Shown: positions 27,231 through 36,986, numbered from the stretch's first letter. The stretch: 64,000 nucleotides of DNA from Brevundimonas sp. UBA5866 (GCF_002432125.1 NZ_DJFS01000027.1:23922-87921), one strand, 5' to 3'. Numbers and translations are program-made. The notes: generated by a model not told the origin, from the sequence alone.

Positions 27231-28166
27231 GTGGCCCTTCGCAAACTTTTTGCCGGAATGCGCGATTTTGCGTTCGTACTGGCTGCTACAGTCACCGTTC
27301 TGTTCTTCCTGCTTCGCCTGACCGGCGACCCCGCTGTCGTACTGGCGGGTGAAGGCGCCACCGCCGACCAGATCGAAGCCATTCGCGTCGATAACGGCTT
27401 TGATAAGCCCTTGCCCATCCAATATCTGGGCACGGTCGCACGTCTGGCCCAGGGGGATTTCGGCAAGTCGCTGCTGGACGGCACCCCCGCAATGGAAAAA
27501 GTACTGGCCGCCCTGCCCGCTACCCTGATGCTGGCGGCAATGGCCATTACGCTGAACCTGATCGTGTCACTGCCTCTGGGGGCATGGCTGGGCCAAAGCC
27601 AGACATCGAAATCACGCAAGGCTGTGCGCGCCTTCCTGTCGGTGCTTCAGGGCTTTCCGGGCTTTGTTATCGCCCTGCTGCTGATCAATCTGTTTGCCGC
27701 CAGTCTCGAATGGTTGCCGTCTATCGGCTTTTCGGGGCCGGCAACGTGGATTCTGCCCGTCGTGTCGGTGGTCTGCTTCCTTGCGCCCAAACTGATCCGC
27801 GTGGTCGAGGCCAATACCTGGGCCGCTCTGAACGCCAATTTCGTTCGCACCGCCCGCTCGATCGGCGCATCCGATAGCGTGATCCTGTGGCGTCATGTCC
27901 TGCCCAACTCGCTGCTCGGGGCTGTGGCCCTGATCGGTGCCGAGATCGCCTTCATGCTGACCGGCCTGGTGGTCATCGAGACGATTTTCGCCTGGCCCGG
28001 TATCGGCTGGTTGCTGGTGCAATCCACGCTGAACCTCGACTTCCCTGTGGTTCAGGCCGTGGTGATCGTGATGGTGGTGTCGGTCTTCCTCAGCAATGCC
28101 CTAACCGAAGCGGTGCAGGTGATGCTGGACCCCCGCATCCGTGTCGGCGCGAGGGCAGACAAATGA
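27231..28166 (+). CDS. Dipeptide/oligopeptide-type ABC permease (DppB-like)
   Basis: A 311-aa inner-membrane permease with six predicted segments. The cytoplasmic EAA-type loop is FVRTARSIGASDSVILWRHVLPNSLL, with LTGDPAVVLAGEGAT near the N-terminus as in the DppB branch. The start is GTG 27231, right after the 17-codon ORF. It heads a chain of ATGA-overlapping genes (28163, 28972, 29784) for the importer. Substrate unknown; the family carries peptides, nickel and other polar ligands. Confidence 0.9.
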   Translation: MALRKLFAGMRDFAFVLAATVTVLFFLLRLTGDPAVVLAGEGATADQIEAIRVDNGFDKPLPIQYLGTVARLAQGDFGKSLLDGTPAMEKVLAALPATLMLAAMAITLNLIVSLPLGAWLGQSQTSKSRKAVRAFLSVLQGFPGFVIALLLINLFAASLEWLPSIGFSGPATWILPVVSVVCFLAPKLIRVVEANTWAALNANFVRTARSIGASDSVILWRHVLPNSLLGAVALIGAEIAFMLTGLVVIETIFAWPGIGWLLVQSTLNLDFPVVQAVVIVMVVSVFLSNALTEAVQVMLDPRIRVGARADK

Positions 28167-28975
28167 GCCCCGCAAAGATCATCCGCTCGCCGCTGCTGCC
28201 GCTTGGTATTGTCGGCCTTGTCTGCGCGCTCAGCATACTGCTCGGCGATATGCTTTCAGGGCACGACCATCGGGCCATCGACCTGACTGCCCGCCTGTTG
28301 CCGCCTCTGTCGCCCGGCCATCTTCTGGGCACCGACGAACTGGGACGTGACCAGTTGGCCCGTCTGCTGACCGGCCTGCGCTGGTCTGTCGGGGCGGCAT
28401 TCTGCGCCACGGTCATCGCCTTCTGCATCGGTTCGACCTTCGGGATCCTGGCCGCGCACAAGGGCGGTCTGCTGGGATCGGCCCTGCGCCTGCTGACCAC
28501 CTTCACCCAGTCCTTCCCCTCCTTCGTCATGGCCGTGACCGTCATCGCAATCCTGGGCGACAGCGGCTTTGTGGCCCTGACCCTAACCTTGGGTCTTGTG
28601 ACGTGGCCGGTCTTCTCGCGCGTCGTCTATGCCGAGGCCCGCAGCCTGTTCCAGCGCGAATATGTCCAGGCCGCGGAAATGACCGGCATGTCCAAGATGC
28701 GCCTGTATCTGCATCATGTTCTGCCCGCGCTCATTCCCACTCTGTCGGTGCTGGTGGTCTTCCACTTTGCCGAAATGATCGTGGCCGAAGGCGCGCTGTC
28801 CTTCCTCGGCATCGGTGCGCCGCTGGGTGCTGCGACATGGGGGGCCATGCTCAGCGAAGGCCGTGGCTACATGCTCGAAGCGCCGTGGCTGACCCTCGCT
28901 CCCGCTCTGGCAATGGTCATCATCATCGTATCCGCCCACCGTCTGGGCCAGTATCTGCGGAACATCACCCGATGA
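28163..28975 (+). CDS. Dipeptide/oligopeptide-type ABC permease (DppC-like)
   Basis: A 270-aa permease, partner of the preceding one. HLLGTDELGRDQLARLL is the hallmark of DppC/OppC proteins, and the coupling loop is YVQAAEMTGMSKMRLYLHHVLPALIPT. AMVIIIVSAHRLGQYLR closes the protein where family members have LGDxLRD. It overlaps the DppB-like gene by ATGA (28163-28166) and the first ATPase gene likewise (28972-28975). Confidence 0.92.
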   Translation: MSPAKIIRSPLLPLGIVGLVCALSILLGDMLSGHDHRAIDLTARLLPPLSPGHLLGTDELGRDQLARLLTGLRWSVGAAFCATVIAFCIGSTFGILAAHKGGLLGSALRLLTTFTQSFPSFVMAVTVIAILGDSGFVALTLTLGLVTWPVFSRVVYAEARSLFQREYVQAAEMTGMSKMRLYLHHVLPALIPTLSVLVVFHFAEMIVAEGALSFLGIGAPLGAATWGAMLSEGRGYMLEAPWLTLAPALAMVIIIVSAHRLGQYLRNITR

Positions 28976-29787
28976 GCGCCGTCACCCATTCCGATATCGC
29001 GCTCGACGTCAAAGGCCTGCGGCTGGAAGCCGTCGACGGTGGCCGCGTTCTGGTGCCTTCTCTGGATCTGCAGATCCGCCGTGGCGAGATACTGGGCCTT
29101 GTGGGCGAGTCCGGCTCGGGCAAGACCCTGACCTGTTTCGGTATCGCAGGACTGCTGCCGTCCGGCGTGCGCATGACATCAGGCGAGATCGTCCTCGACG
29201 GCCAGCGCATCGACAACCGCTCCGAAAAGGAATGGCGCTCCATCCGTGGCGGCCAGATCGGCATGATCTTCCAGGACCCGCTGTCGTCGTTCAATCCGGT
29301 CAAGACCATCGGCGCGATCCTGATTGAATCGGCCCGTCGCCATCAGAACCTGTCAAAAGCCGATGCCCGCGCCCTTGCTATTGATATTCTGAAGTCGATG
29401 CACCTGCCGGGCAGCAATGCCTGTGTGGATGCCTATCCGCACCAGCTTTCCGGTGGCCAGCGACAGCGCGCAATGATCGGTCTGGCAATGATCAACAACC
29501 CTGCCCTGCTGCTGGCGGACGAGCCGACCACGGCGCTGGATCCGACCGTTCAACTGCAGATCCTCGCCCTGATGCGCCGCAAGGTGTCGAACAGCGCAGG
29601 TCTGATGGTCACCCACGACATTGCCGCCGCCGCCGCCATCTGCGACCGGCTGGCCGTGATGCTGGAAGGCCGGATCATCGAGGAAGGCCCGACGCGCGCC
29701 ATACTGTCGGCCCCGCAGCACGACTTTACCCGCCAGCTTCTGGCCGCCGCCCCTATCGGCACAGTGAAACGCGGAGACGACCGATGA
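28972..29787 (+). CDS. Oligopeptide-type ABC ATPase (DppD-like)
   Basis: A 271-aa ATP-binding subunit. Walker A GESGSGKT, Q-loop IFQDPLSSFNP, signature LSGGQRQR, Walker B LLLADEPTTALD and H-loop MVTHD are all intact. At 271 aa it is shorter than typical DppD (about 330), and the C-terminal Cys-rich oligopeptide-transporter tail is missing. Pairs with the next gene as a heterodimer. Confidence 0.92.
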   Translation: MSAVTHSDIALDVKGLRLEAVDGGRVLVPSLDLQIRRGEILGLVGESGSGKTLTCFGIAGLLPSGVRMTSGEIVLDGQRIDNRSEKEWRSIRGGQIGMIFQDPLSSFNPVKTIGAILIESARRHQNLSKADARALAIDILKSMHLPGSNACVDAYPHQLSGGQRQRAMIGLAMINNPALLLADEPTTALDPTVQLQILALMRRKVSNSAGLMVTHDIAAAAAICDRLAVMLEGRIIEEGPTRAILSAPQHDFTRQLLAAAPIGTVKRGDDR

Positions 29788-30677
29788 GCCTGCTCCAAAT
29801 CCGTGACATCAGCGTTTCCTACGGCGACGGCCCGTCAAGAAAGACGGTGCTGGCCGATGCCTCTTTGACACTCGAAGCCGGACAGGTTGCCGCCATCGTG
29901 GGCGAGTCCGGTTCTGGCAAGTCCAGTCTGGTGCGTGCAGTTGCCGGTCTGGTCGATCCGGCGGCGGGTGAAATCCTGCTGAACGGGCAAAAGCTGCTGC
30001 CGCTGCGCAAACGCGACAAGGCGACCCTGCACGCCATCCAGATGGTGTTTCAGGACCCGGGTGCCAGTTTGAACCCGCGCCACACCGCGGGACAGATTCT
30101 GGACGAGGCCCTGCTGGTCAAGGGCGGTCGAACCGCCGCCCAGCGAAAGAGCCGCACGGCAGAACTTCTGGCACTGGTGCATCTGGACGAACGCCTTGCC
30201 GGTCTTCGGCCCGCCGCCCTTTCGGGTGGACAGAAGCAGCGCCTCGCCATTGCCCGCGCCCTGGCGATGGAGCCGCAGATCCTGATCGCCGACGAGGCGC
30301 TGTCGGCGCTCGACTTTGCCAATCAGGACAAGATTTCCACCCTGCTGCAATCGCTGACGCAGGAACTGGGTCTGGCCATGCTGTTCGTATCGCACGACAT
30401 GCGCAGCGTGCGCCGCATGGCCGATCAGGTGTGTGTCATCCAGAACGGCCGGATCATCGAACAGGGGCCGGTCGCACAGGTGCTGTACCATCCGAGCACG
30501 GCCTATACCCAGTTGTTGCTGGCTGCGGCACTCAACCCCACGGCCGCCTTGGCCGATCCACGCCTGTCCGCCCTGCTGGAAGACGGCGCGGCGATCGATG
30601 ACGGCGTTCTGGCCGGGGTGATGGAGATTATCCGCAGCGATGCCCGAATGCCCCCTTCAGGTGAGGGGATGGCCTGA
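29784..30677 (+). CDS. Oligopeptide-type ABC ATPase (DppF-like)
   Basis: A 297-aa ATP-binding subunit. Walker A GESGSGKS, Q-loop VFQDPGASLNPRHT, signature LSGGQKQR, Walker B LIADEALSALD (the usual P of DEP is A) and H-loop FVSHD are present. It overlaps the previous gene by ATGA (29784-29787). The substrate-binding lipoprotein gene starts one base after its stop. Confidence 0.92.
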   Translation: MSLLQIRDISVSYGDGPSRKTVLADASLTLEAGQVAAIVGESGSGKSSLVRAVAGLVDPAAGEILLNGQKLLPLRKRDKATLHAIQMVFQDPGASLNPRHTAGQILDEALLVKGGRTAAQRKSRTAELLALVHLDERLAGLRPAALSGGQKQRLAIARALAMEPQILIADEALSALDFANQDKISTLLQSLTQELGLAMLFVSHDMRSVRRMADQVCVIQNGRIIEQGPVAQVLYHPSTAYTQLLLAAALNPTAALADPRLSALLEDGAAIDDGVLAGVMEIIRSDARMPPSGEGMA

Positions 30678-30678
30678 G

Positions 30679-32211
30679 ATGAAGATGACTTCGTTCAAAT
30701 CCCTGTTGGCCGGTATGGCCTGTGCGACTGCGCTGGGTGTCGCCGCCTGCGGCCCCACGGCCCCGCAGAATGACCAGGTGTTGCGCGTGGCAGCGGGCTC
30801 CCTGCCCTCCAGTCTCGGCAACCCTTTCCGTGGCAACAGCCGCCCCGGTTCGCTGATCTGGCTGGCCATCTATGACGGGCTGACAGCCATCGACGACGAC
30901 GGCCAACTGAAACCCGGCCTCGCGACGGAATGGACACTGGTCGAGCCGACCGTCTGGCGTTTCAGAATCCGCGAGGGTGTCCGCTATTCCAACGGCCGCG
31001 TCTTCGATGCTGCGGCGGCCAAGGGCGTGTTTGACTATCTGGCCTCCGAGGAGGGCAAGCGCACCCTGATCGGTGCCGAGAACCGCGGCATTGCCTCGAC
31101 CCGTGTGGTCGGCCCGCTGGAACTGGAAATCGTCACAGCCCGGCCCGATCCGGTGCTGCCGCGTCGTCTGGCCGCTGTGATGATGGTCGATGCCGAGGCG
31201 GTCAGGTCGATGGGCATGGATGCCTTTGCCCGCCAGCCTGTCGGCACCGGCGCTTTCACCATGACAGGCTGGGATCAACGCTCTCGCCAGCTGACGCTGG
31301 TTCGAAACGACAGGTCCTGGCGTCGGTCCAATATCGAGGGCGTGGTGTTCTACGAACTGCCCAGCGCGGCAGGACGCACCCAGTCGTTGCTGTCGGGTGA
31401 TATCGACTTCTCACTGGTCGATCTGGAAGAGTTGGAACGCCTGCACCGCAAGGGCTACCACGTCCTGTCGTCACCCTCCGCACAGGTCAAAGCCTACAGC
31501 TTCCGCAATGTGGGCGGTGCCGAGGACAGCCCGCTCAAAGATGTCCGTGTCCGTCAGGCCCTGAACTATGCCGTAGACAAGGACGCGATCGTCGCCCTGA
31601 TGCCGGAAGGTGCCAAGGCTTCGGGCCAGCCCGCCGCCGAAGGCGTGTTCGGCTATGATCCGACCATCAGCCCCTATCCCTACGATCCGGCCAAGGCGAA
31701 ACGGCTGTTGGCCGAGGCAGGCTATCCGGACGGGTTCGACCTGACGATGGAAGTCATGGTGGACGCCGCGCCGGGCGATGACTTGATCTCGCAGGCGGTC
31801 GCCGAATATTGGCGCAGCGTGGGCGTGAACACCAAGCTGAAGGTCATGACCATGCCCGACTTTTTGGCCAAATATCAGGCCAATAGCTGGGCGGGCGAGG
31901 CACTGGCCCTGTCTTGGAACAGCTTCCAGTACTACGACACGACCCGCGCGATGGAGGACTTCTCCTGCGGGCGCCGTGTGCCCTTCTTCTGTGATGAAGC
32001 CATCACCGCCGAACTGGATAAGGCCCGCCAGATCATGGACACCGACCAACGGCTGGTCGCCTATCAAAAGCTGGGCCGGATGTACCATGAGGCTGCGCCC
32101 TCGGTGTTCCTGCTCGAGCACCGCGACCTGTTCGCCTACAGCCCGCGCGTCGGCAATGTGAAAATCCGCCACCGCGTCCCCGTCTATGAAGAGATGACGC
32201 TGGCCCGCTAA
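30679..32211 (+). CDS. ABC substrate-binding lipoprotein (SBP family 5)
   Basis: A 510-aa periplasmic binding protein. ATG 30679 gives a lipoprotein signal ending ALGVAAC, so it is tethered to the inner membrane. The SBP_bac_5 pattern is clear: TEWTLVEPTVWRFRIREGVRYSNG, then VRQALNYAVDKDAI and YPYDPAKAKRLLAEAGYPDG. The family binds peptides but also heme, nickel chelates and opines, so the ligand is open. An in-frame ATG 39 bases upstream lies in the ATPase gene and would spoil the signal peptide. Confidence 0.91.
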   Translation: MKMTSFKSLLAGMACATALGVAACGPTAPQNDQVLRVAAGSLPSSLGNPFRGNSRPGSLIWLAIYDGLTAIDDDGQLKPGLATEWTLVEPTVWRFRIREGVRYSNGRVFDAAAAKGVFDYLASEEGKRTLIGAENRGIASTRVVGPLELEIVTARPDPVLPRRLAAVMMVDAEAVRSMGMDAFARQPVGTGAFTMTGWDQRSRQLTLVRNDRSWRRSNIEGVVFYELPSAAGRTQSLLSGDIDFSLVDLEELERLHRKGYHVLSSPSAQVKAYSFRNVGGAEDSPLKDVRVRQALNYAVDKDAIVALMPEGAKASGQPAAEGVFGYDPTISPYPYDPAKAKRLLAEAGYPDGFDLTMEVMVDAAPGDDLISQAVAEYWRSVGVNTKLKVMTMPDFLAKYQANSWAGEALALSWNSFQYYDTTRAMEDFSCGRRVPFFCDEAITAELDKARQIMDTDQRLVAYQKLGRMYHEAAPSVFLLEHRDLFAYSPRVGNVKIRHRVPVYEEMTLAR

Positions 32212-32254
32212 GGCCCATCATTCCGCATTCCTTCGTGTACCGCCGAGCCGCCTG

Positions 32255-33703
32255 ATGACCGATACGACCGCTTCCTCCGACGTTTGGGACCTGATCATTA
32301 TCGGAGGCGGCACGGCGGGCCTGTCCACCGCCATCTTTGCCAGCGCACGTGCCCCCAGGGTCCTGTTGCTGGACACGGCAGAGGCTCTGGGCGGCACTCT
32401 TTGGGTCGCCAACGGCCAGCTCAGCGCCGCAGGCACCCGCCTGCAAAAAGAACGCGGCATCGAGGACAGCCCGCAGGACCATTTCGACGACATCATGCGC
32501 CTCAGCCGTGGCACGGTGAACGAGGAGTTGGTGCGTCTGGCCGTGTGGAATGCCGCCGATACCTTCGACTGGCTGATGGATCAGGGCTTTGACGTCGATC
32601 CGGCCTGTCCGGTGGATGGCGTGGGACACGAACCCTATAGCCGCGCCCGCTATTATTGGGGCCTGCAAGGCGGCGCATCGGTGCGAAAGGTGCTGGTCGG
32701 TGCCGTGGAAAAAGCGGTGTCGGAAGGTCGCCTGCAAGTGCGTCTACAGCATCGCGCGACGCGTCTGCTCACCGATGACACGGGCGCAGTCATCGGTGTC
32801 GAGGCGACCGATGCCCGGGGCACTATCCACTGCTTCAGGTCGCTCAACACCGTGCTGGCGTGCGGCGGCTATACCGCCAATCCCGAGATGTACGCGGCCC
32901 TGAACGGCCGCCCCCTCTATACCAACCTGCCCTACCGCCATTCACAGGGCGACGGCTATACGCTGGGCCAATCGGTCGGCGGCGTGTTGCGTGGACAGGA
33001 GAACTTCTTCTGCAATTTCGGCTTCCTGCTGGACGGCGAACAGCCCAAGCCGGGCATGGTCGGGCGGCTGAACACCTATCCGCAAAAGCGGTTGCCGTGG
33101 GAAATCTATGTGAATGTCCACGGAAACCGCTTCGTCCGCGAGGATATGGAATCGGTCGATGCCCGCGAAAACGCCCTGCTGGAACAGCCGGACCAGAGAT
33201 ATTGGGCCATCTTCGACCAGACCATTCTGGAAACGGCACCGCCGCTGGTCGCGGGTTTCGACAATGAAGGCTTCGCTGCCCTGTTCGAGCAGGGACGCCC
33301 CTTCTTCTACAAGGCCGACACGCTGGAAGAACTCGCCCAGAAGGCTGGCGTCGGTACCGACGGCCTGCTCAGCGCGGTTCGCGGCTATAATTTCGGCGTC
33401 GCTTCCGGCAACGACTTCTTCGGGCGCAGACATCTGCCTGCCCCCATCGCCAATGGGCCATTCTATGCCATTCGTGTCCAAGGCGCGGCCGTATCAAGCG
33501 CAGTGGGCCTGTCAGTAGACAACAAGCTGCGTGTCATCCGCGCCGGTGGACAACCCGTCAGCGGTCTTTGGGCTGCCGGAGAGATCATCGGCGCCAGCCA
33601 GACAATGGGCCGTGCCGTCTGCGGCGGCATGATGGCAACACCGGCGCTGACGTTCGGGCGTCTGCTGGGTCAGAAACTGATCGCGTTGGGCGATCCGCAA
33701 TGA
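32255..33703 (+). CDS. FAD-dependent oxidoreductase, fumarate-reductase flavoprotein family
   Basis: A 482-aa FAD_binding_2 protein. The dinucleotide motif GGGTAG is at residues 17-22, followed by LLLDTAEALGG. The C-terminal GLWAAGEIIGASQTMGRAVCGG is the flavin-closing motif. Relatives include tricarballylate dehydrogenase, 3-ketosteroid dehydrogenase and fumarate reductase, which insert or remove a C=C bond. It follows the ABC operon after 43 bases and overlaps the hydrolase gene by ATGA, so it probably acts on the imported compound. No signal peptide; cytoplasmic. Confidence 0.85.
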   Translation: MTDTTASSDVWDLIIIGGGTAGLSTAIFASARAPRVLLLDTAEALGGTLWVANGQLSAAGTRLQKERGIEDSPQDHFDDIMRLSRGTVNEELVRLAVWNAADTFDWLMDQGFDVDPACPVDGVGHEPYSRARYYWGLQGGASVRKVLVGAVEKAVSEGRLQVRLQHRATRLLTDDTGAVIGVEATDARGTIHCFRSLNTVLACGGYTANPEMYAALNGRPLYTNLPYRHSQGDGYTLGQSVGGVLRGQENFFCNFGFLLDGEQPKPGMVGRLNTYPQKRLPWEIYVNVHGNRFVREDMESVDARENALLEQPDQRYWAIFDQTILETAPPLVAGFDNEGFAALFEQGRPFFYKADTLEELAQKAGVGTDGLLSAVRGYNFGVASGNDFFGRRHLPAPIANGPFYAIRVQGAAVSSAVGLSVDNKLRVIRAGGQPVSGLWAAGEIIGASQTMGRAVCGGMMATPALTFGRLLGQKLIALGDPQ

Positions 33704-34509
33704 CCACGCCCCTGGTCTGCGGACGCCGCACCTATGTGAACGGCCTGTGGGGTCAGGTCCACATCAGGGAATGGGGTGAAGGGCCGCCGCTGGTCCTGCT
33801 GCACCAGACGCCGTGGAACGGCATCCAGTTCCACAAACTGGCCCCGCTGCTGGCCGCGGCAGGCTGGCGTGTCATCGCCCCCGACACACCGGGTTACGGC
33901 CTGTCCGAACCGTCCCCCTCTCCTCCGGATATCGAAGACTATGCCGCCAATCTGGAAGTCACGCTGCACGCACTGGGCATAGACAGGGCGATCATCGGCG
34001 GCCATCACACCGGAGCCCTGATCGCCTCGGCCTTTGCCGCCCTCAGTCCGGCTATGGTGCGGGGGCTGGTTCTGCACAATCCGCCCCTCTATTCCGCCAG
34101 CGAACGCGAACAGCGACAGTCCATGCCGCACCGCGCCTTCGCTCCGGTCGAGGGCGGCAGCCACTTTGTCGATCGCTGGGCCTTTATGCGCGATTTTGCC
34201 GATCCGAACCTGTCGGTCGAGAACCTGCATCTGGCGAACCTGGCCTATTATTTGAACGATATTCGCGCCGATCACGGGCATTCGGCGGCCTATCGCTTCG
34301 ATCTGGCGGCGCTGCTGCCGCTGGTTTCGGCTCCTGCGCTATTGCTTTCGAGTCGGCTTGATCCTGTCTCCGGTCACGCCGAGAGGTTCCAGAACCTGCA
34401 TCCGCACTGGAATCTGGTCCATCTGGACGGTGGCTCCGCAAATATTCTGGAGCAGCCTGAAATCTGGTCAGAGGTATGCCTTTCCTACCTCAAAACCCTT
34501 CCAGCTTAG
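33700..34509 (+). CDS. Alpha/beta-hydrolase with His in the nucleophile position
   Basis: A 269-aa alpha/beta-fold protein. The oxyanion segment is LLHQTPWN (33-40), followed by PDTPGYGLSE. The nucleophile elbow reads GHHTG (101-105): the usual Ser of G-x-S-x-G is His103. The acid region is SSRLDPVSG; the usual catalytic-His region reads NLVHLDGGSANILEQPE. A GYHTG/GHHTG elbow occurs in a subgroup of hydrolases from memory, so this may be a natural variant rather than decay. It overlaps the flavoprotein gene by ATGA and ends the operon. Confidence 0.83.
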   Translation: MTTPLVCGRRTYVNGLWGQVHIREWGEGPPLVLLHQTPWNGIQFHKLAPLLAAAGWRVIAPDTPGYGLSEPSPSPPDIEDYAANLEVTLHALGIDRAIIGGHHTGALIASAFAALSPAMVRGLVLHNPPLYSASEREQRQSMPHRAFAPVEGGSHFVDRWAFMRDFADPNLSVENLHLANLAYYLNDIRADHGHSAAYRFDLAALLPLVSAPALLLSSRLDPVSGHAERFQNLHPHWNLVHLDGGSANILEQPEIWSEVCLSYLKTLPA

Positions 34510-34684
34510 GCATTACGGCTCTTAAACGCCCTTAAGGTATTGAATTGCAGTCCTCATCTCATCATTCCCTTTGATTACAACGGGTGTGTTGACAATGCCT
34601 CATGTCATAAATCGCTGATTTTCGTCTTTTACCGAACGCTCTTACGTGATTGACAGAGCGCGGATGGGCGTACAGTCTTCAAAC

Positions 34685-34700
34685 GTATTGAATATAATAC
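34685..34700. promoter_or_regulatory. Operator site B with embedded -10 box
   Basis: GTATT-GAATAT-AATAC; flanking A, C and G, T extend the perfect arms to ACGTATT/AATACGT (34683-34702). A consensus TATAAT (34693-34698) lies within it, 34 bases before the TonB receptor start. A bound regulator would cover the promoter. Confidence 0.78.
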
Positions 34701-34731
34701 GTGTGCGCTCGACGCATCGAGGGGAAGAAGA

Positions 34732-36906
34732 ATGGCTATTCGTGCAATGACGCTGGCGGGGACCAGCATCGCTGCAATTTTGGCTGGTGCAGCAATGCCT
34801 GCAATGGCCCAGTCTGCCGGTGGTGAACCGGCGGTACAGGTTGACGAGATCATCGTCACCGCCCGCAAAACCAGCGAAAGATTGCAGGAAGTGCCGCTGG
34901 CCATCACGGCCATGAACGCACAGGACATGCAGCGTCGCGGCGTGCGCGAAGTAGCCGACCTTTCATCGGTCGCACCGGGCCTGAACATCGAGAAGGATCA
35001 GGGCCGTCGCTTCGAGCGCCCTGTGATCCGCGGTCAGGCCAACGTGTTCGGCTCGCCGAACGCCGCCTCCTTCATCGATGGCGTCTATATTCCGGACTCG
35101 CTGTTCGCGACCGAACTGGCCTTCGTGGACCAGATCGAAGTCATCAAGGGCCCGCAGTCGGCTCTGTATGGCCGCCAGACCTTCTCGGGTGCCATCAGCT
35201 ACACCACCCGTCGCCCGTCGAACGACCGCGAACTGCTGCTGCGTGGCACGGCCGCACAGCACGACGAGTACAATCTGCTGGCCGGTATCTCCGGCCCGAT
35301 CGTCGAAGACAAGCTGTCGGCCCAGGCCTCGTTCAACTACTACACCTATGGCGGCGAGTACCGTAACAACGCGCCGGGCGACTCTTCCGACGGCCGTATG
35401 CTGGGTCAGGAAAAGACCGTCGGCGGTACGCTGGCACTGAGCTATACCCCGACCCCGAACCTCAGCTTCCTGCTGCGCGCCTCGTACGCCCACAATGACG
35501 ACGGCCACGAGCCGATGGCGATGCAGCGCGCCACGGCCAACAACTGCTATCTGTCATCGCGCACCCAGTACTATTGCGGTGCCATCAAGGTGACGCCGGA
35601 CATGATCGGCTTCAATCTGGATGAAGTCGACGGCGGTGGCGTCGAGCGCAAGACGGGCCGTCTGAGCCTGACGACCGAATACGATCTGAACGGCTACACC
35701 CTTACCTCGATCACGGCCTACAACAACTCCGAAGAGGACCGTAAGGCCGACCTCGACTATCAGCCGACGCGTCTGCTGGCGGGTTCGCTGCACGTCAACG
35801 ACCAGATCGACATCGAAGGCGTCAGCCAGGAGTTCCGCATCACCTCCCCGCAGGGCGAGCGCCTGCGCTGGATGGCCGGTGCCTATTACTTCAACAGCGA
35901 CCGCTGGGACGGACGTTACCGCTACGTCACCAAGGCCCTGCAGAACAACGGCACCATCGGCACCACCAACCTGGCCGCCTTCGGCCTGGTCGGTTACGAC
36001 TTCACCGACAAGCTGTCGGGTACGGCTGAACTGCGCGTCGCCGAGGAAGAACTGACGCTGACCGGCGGGGATTCCAACTTCAACCTGGGTGCGACCTACC
36101 GCTCGACCAACCCACGTGTGACCCTGTCGTACAAGCAGAGCGATAACTTCATGCTGTACGGCCTGGTCGCCAAGGGCAACAAGCCGGGCGGCTTCAACAC
36201 CGACGTGCGTCTGGCCCCTGCCGACCGTACCTACGGCGAAGAAACCGCATGGAACTATGAAGTCGGCTTCAAGAGCGACCTGTTCGACCGTCGTGTCCGC
36301 CTGAACGTGGCCGGCTACTTCATCGACTGGACAAACCAGCAGATGACGCAGGTGGCCCAGCTGTCCTCCACCGAAACCGTATCCTTCATCCGCAACGTGG
36401 GTGAAGTCGAGGTGAAGGGCATCGAGGTCGAGGCTCAAGGCAAGATCACCGCTGACTGGCTGGTCCGCGGCACCTTCGCCTATGCCGACAGCGAATACAC
36501 CAAGGCCTTCGATCCGGACCTTCCGGCCCTGACCGGCGGCAGCTCGGACATTTCGGGCAACGCCATTCCGAACGCGCCGAAGATCCAGTACTCGCTGGGC
36601 ACCAACTACGCTTGGCACATCGGCGAGAACCGCTTCTTCGTGGACGGCACCTATGCCTTCCGCTCCAAGAAGTACGATCAGGTCGCCAACCTGGCCTGGG
36701 TTGACGGTCGCGACACCGCCAACATCCAGTTGGGCTGGGAGCGCGGTCCGCATCGTGTGATCCTGTTCGGCCGCAACATCTTCGACAACATCGATCCGGT
36801 CGGCATCGTCCGTTACTCGGACTTCTCTGCCAGCCCGAAACGCGGCTTCGTCGGCTCGCTGCCGCGCGGTCGCCAGTTCGGCCTGACCTACGAGGCGAAC
36901 TTCTAA
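34732..36906 (+). CDS. TonB-dependent outer-membrane receptor
   Basis: A 724-aa receptor. The signal peptide is residues 1-27 (MAIRAMTLAGTSIAAILAGA...AMAQS). VDEIIVTARK (37-46) is the TonB-box/plug entry; the plug runs to about residue 165 (IEVIKGPQSALYGRQTFSGAI). A 22-strand barrel follows, ending GLTYEANF with the terminal Phe. GGGGAAGAAG precedes the ATG. Regulated, by inference, through site B together with the inner-membrane ABC importer. The ligand is unknown; the set suggests a complex organic molecule rather than only iron. Confidence 0.94.
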   Translation: MAIRAMTLAGTSIAAILAGAAMPAMAQSAGGEPAVQVDEIIVTARKTSERLQEVPLAITAMNAQDMQRRGVREVADLSSVAPGLNIEKDQGRRFERPVIRGQANVFGSPNAASFIDGVYIPDSLFATELAFVDQIEVIKGPQSALYGRQTFSGAISYTTRRPSNDRELLLRGTAAQHDEYNLLAGISGPIVEDKLSAQASFNYYTYGGEYRNNAPGDSSDGRMLGQEKTVGGTLALSYTPTPNLSFLLRASYAHNDDGHEPMAMQRATANNCYLSSRTQYYCGAIKVTPDMIGFNLDEVDGGGVERKTGRLSLTTEYDLNGYTLTSITAYNNSEEDRKADLDYQPTRLLAGSLHVNDQIDIEGVSQEFRITSPQGERLRWMAGAYYFNSDRWDGRYRYVTKALQNNGTIGTTNLAAFGLVGYDFTDKLSGTAELRVAEEELTLTGGDSNFNLGATYRSTNPRVTLSYKQSDNFMLYGLVAKGNKPGGFNTDVRLAPADRTYGEETAWNYEVGFKSDLFDRRVRLNVAGYFIDWTNQQMTQVAQLSSTETVSFIRNVGEVEVKGIEVEAQGKITADWLVRGTFAYADSEYTKAFDPDLPALTGGSSDISGNAIPNAPKIQYSLGTNYAWHIGENRFFVDGTYAFRSKKYDQVANLAWVDGRDTANIQLGWERGPHRVILFGRNIFDNIDPVGIVRYSDFSASPKRGFVGSLPRGRQFGLTYEANF

Positions 36907-36929
36907 GCCTCAAGGCCATCAGCCACCCG

Positions 36930-36962
36930 AAGCCCGCGGAGACATCCGCGGGCTTCTTTTTT
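36930..36962 (+). terminator. Terminator of the TonB receptor gene
   Basis: AAGCCCGCGGA (36930-36940), loop GACA, TCCGCGGGCTT (36945-36955), then CTTTTTT. Confidence 0.93.
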
Positions 36963-36986
36963 GGCCTGGTGGCTATCCAGCGCAGC

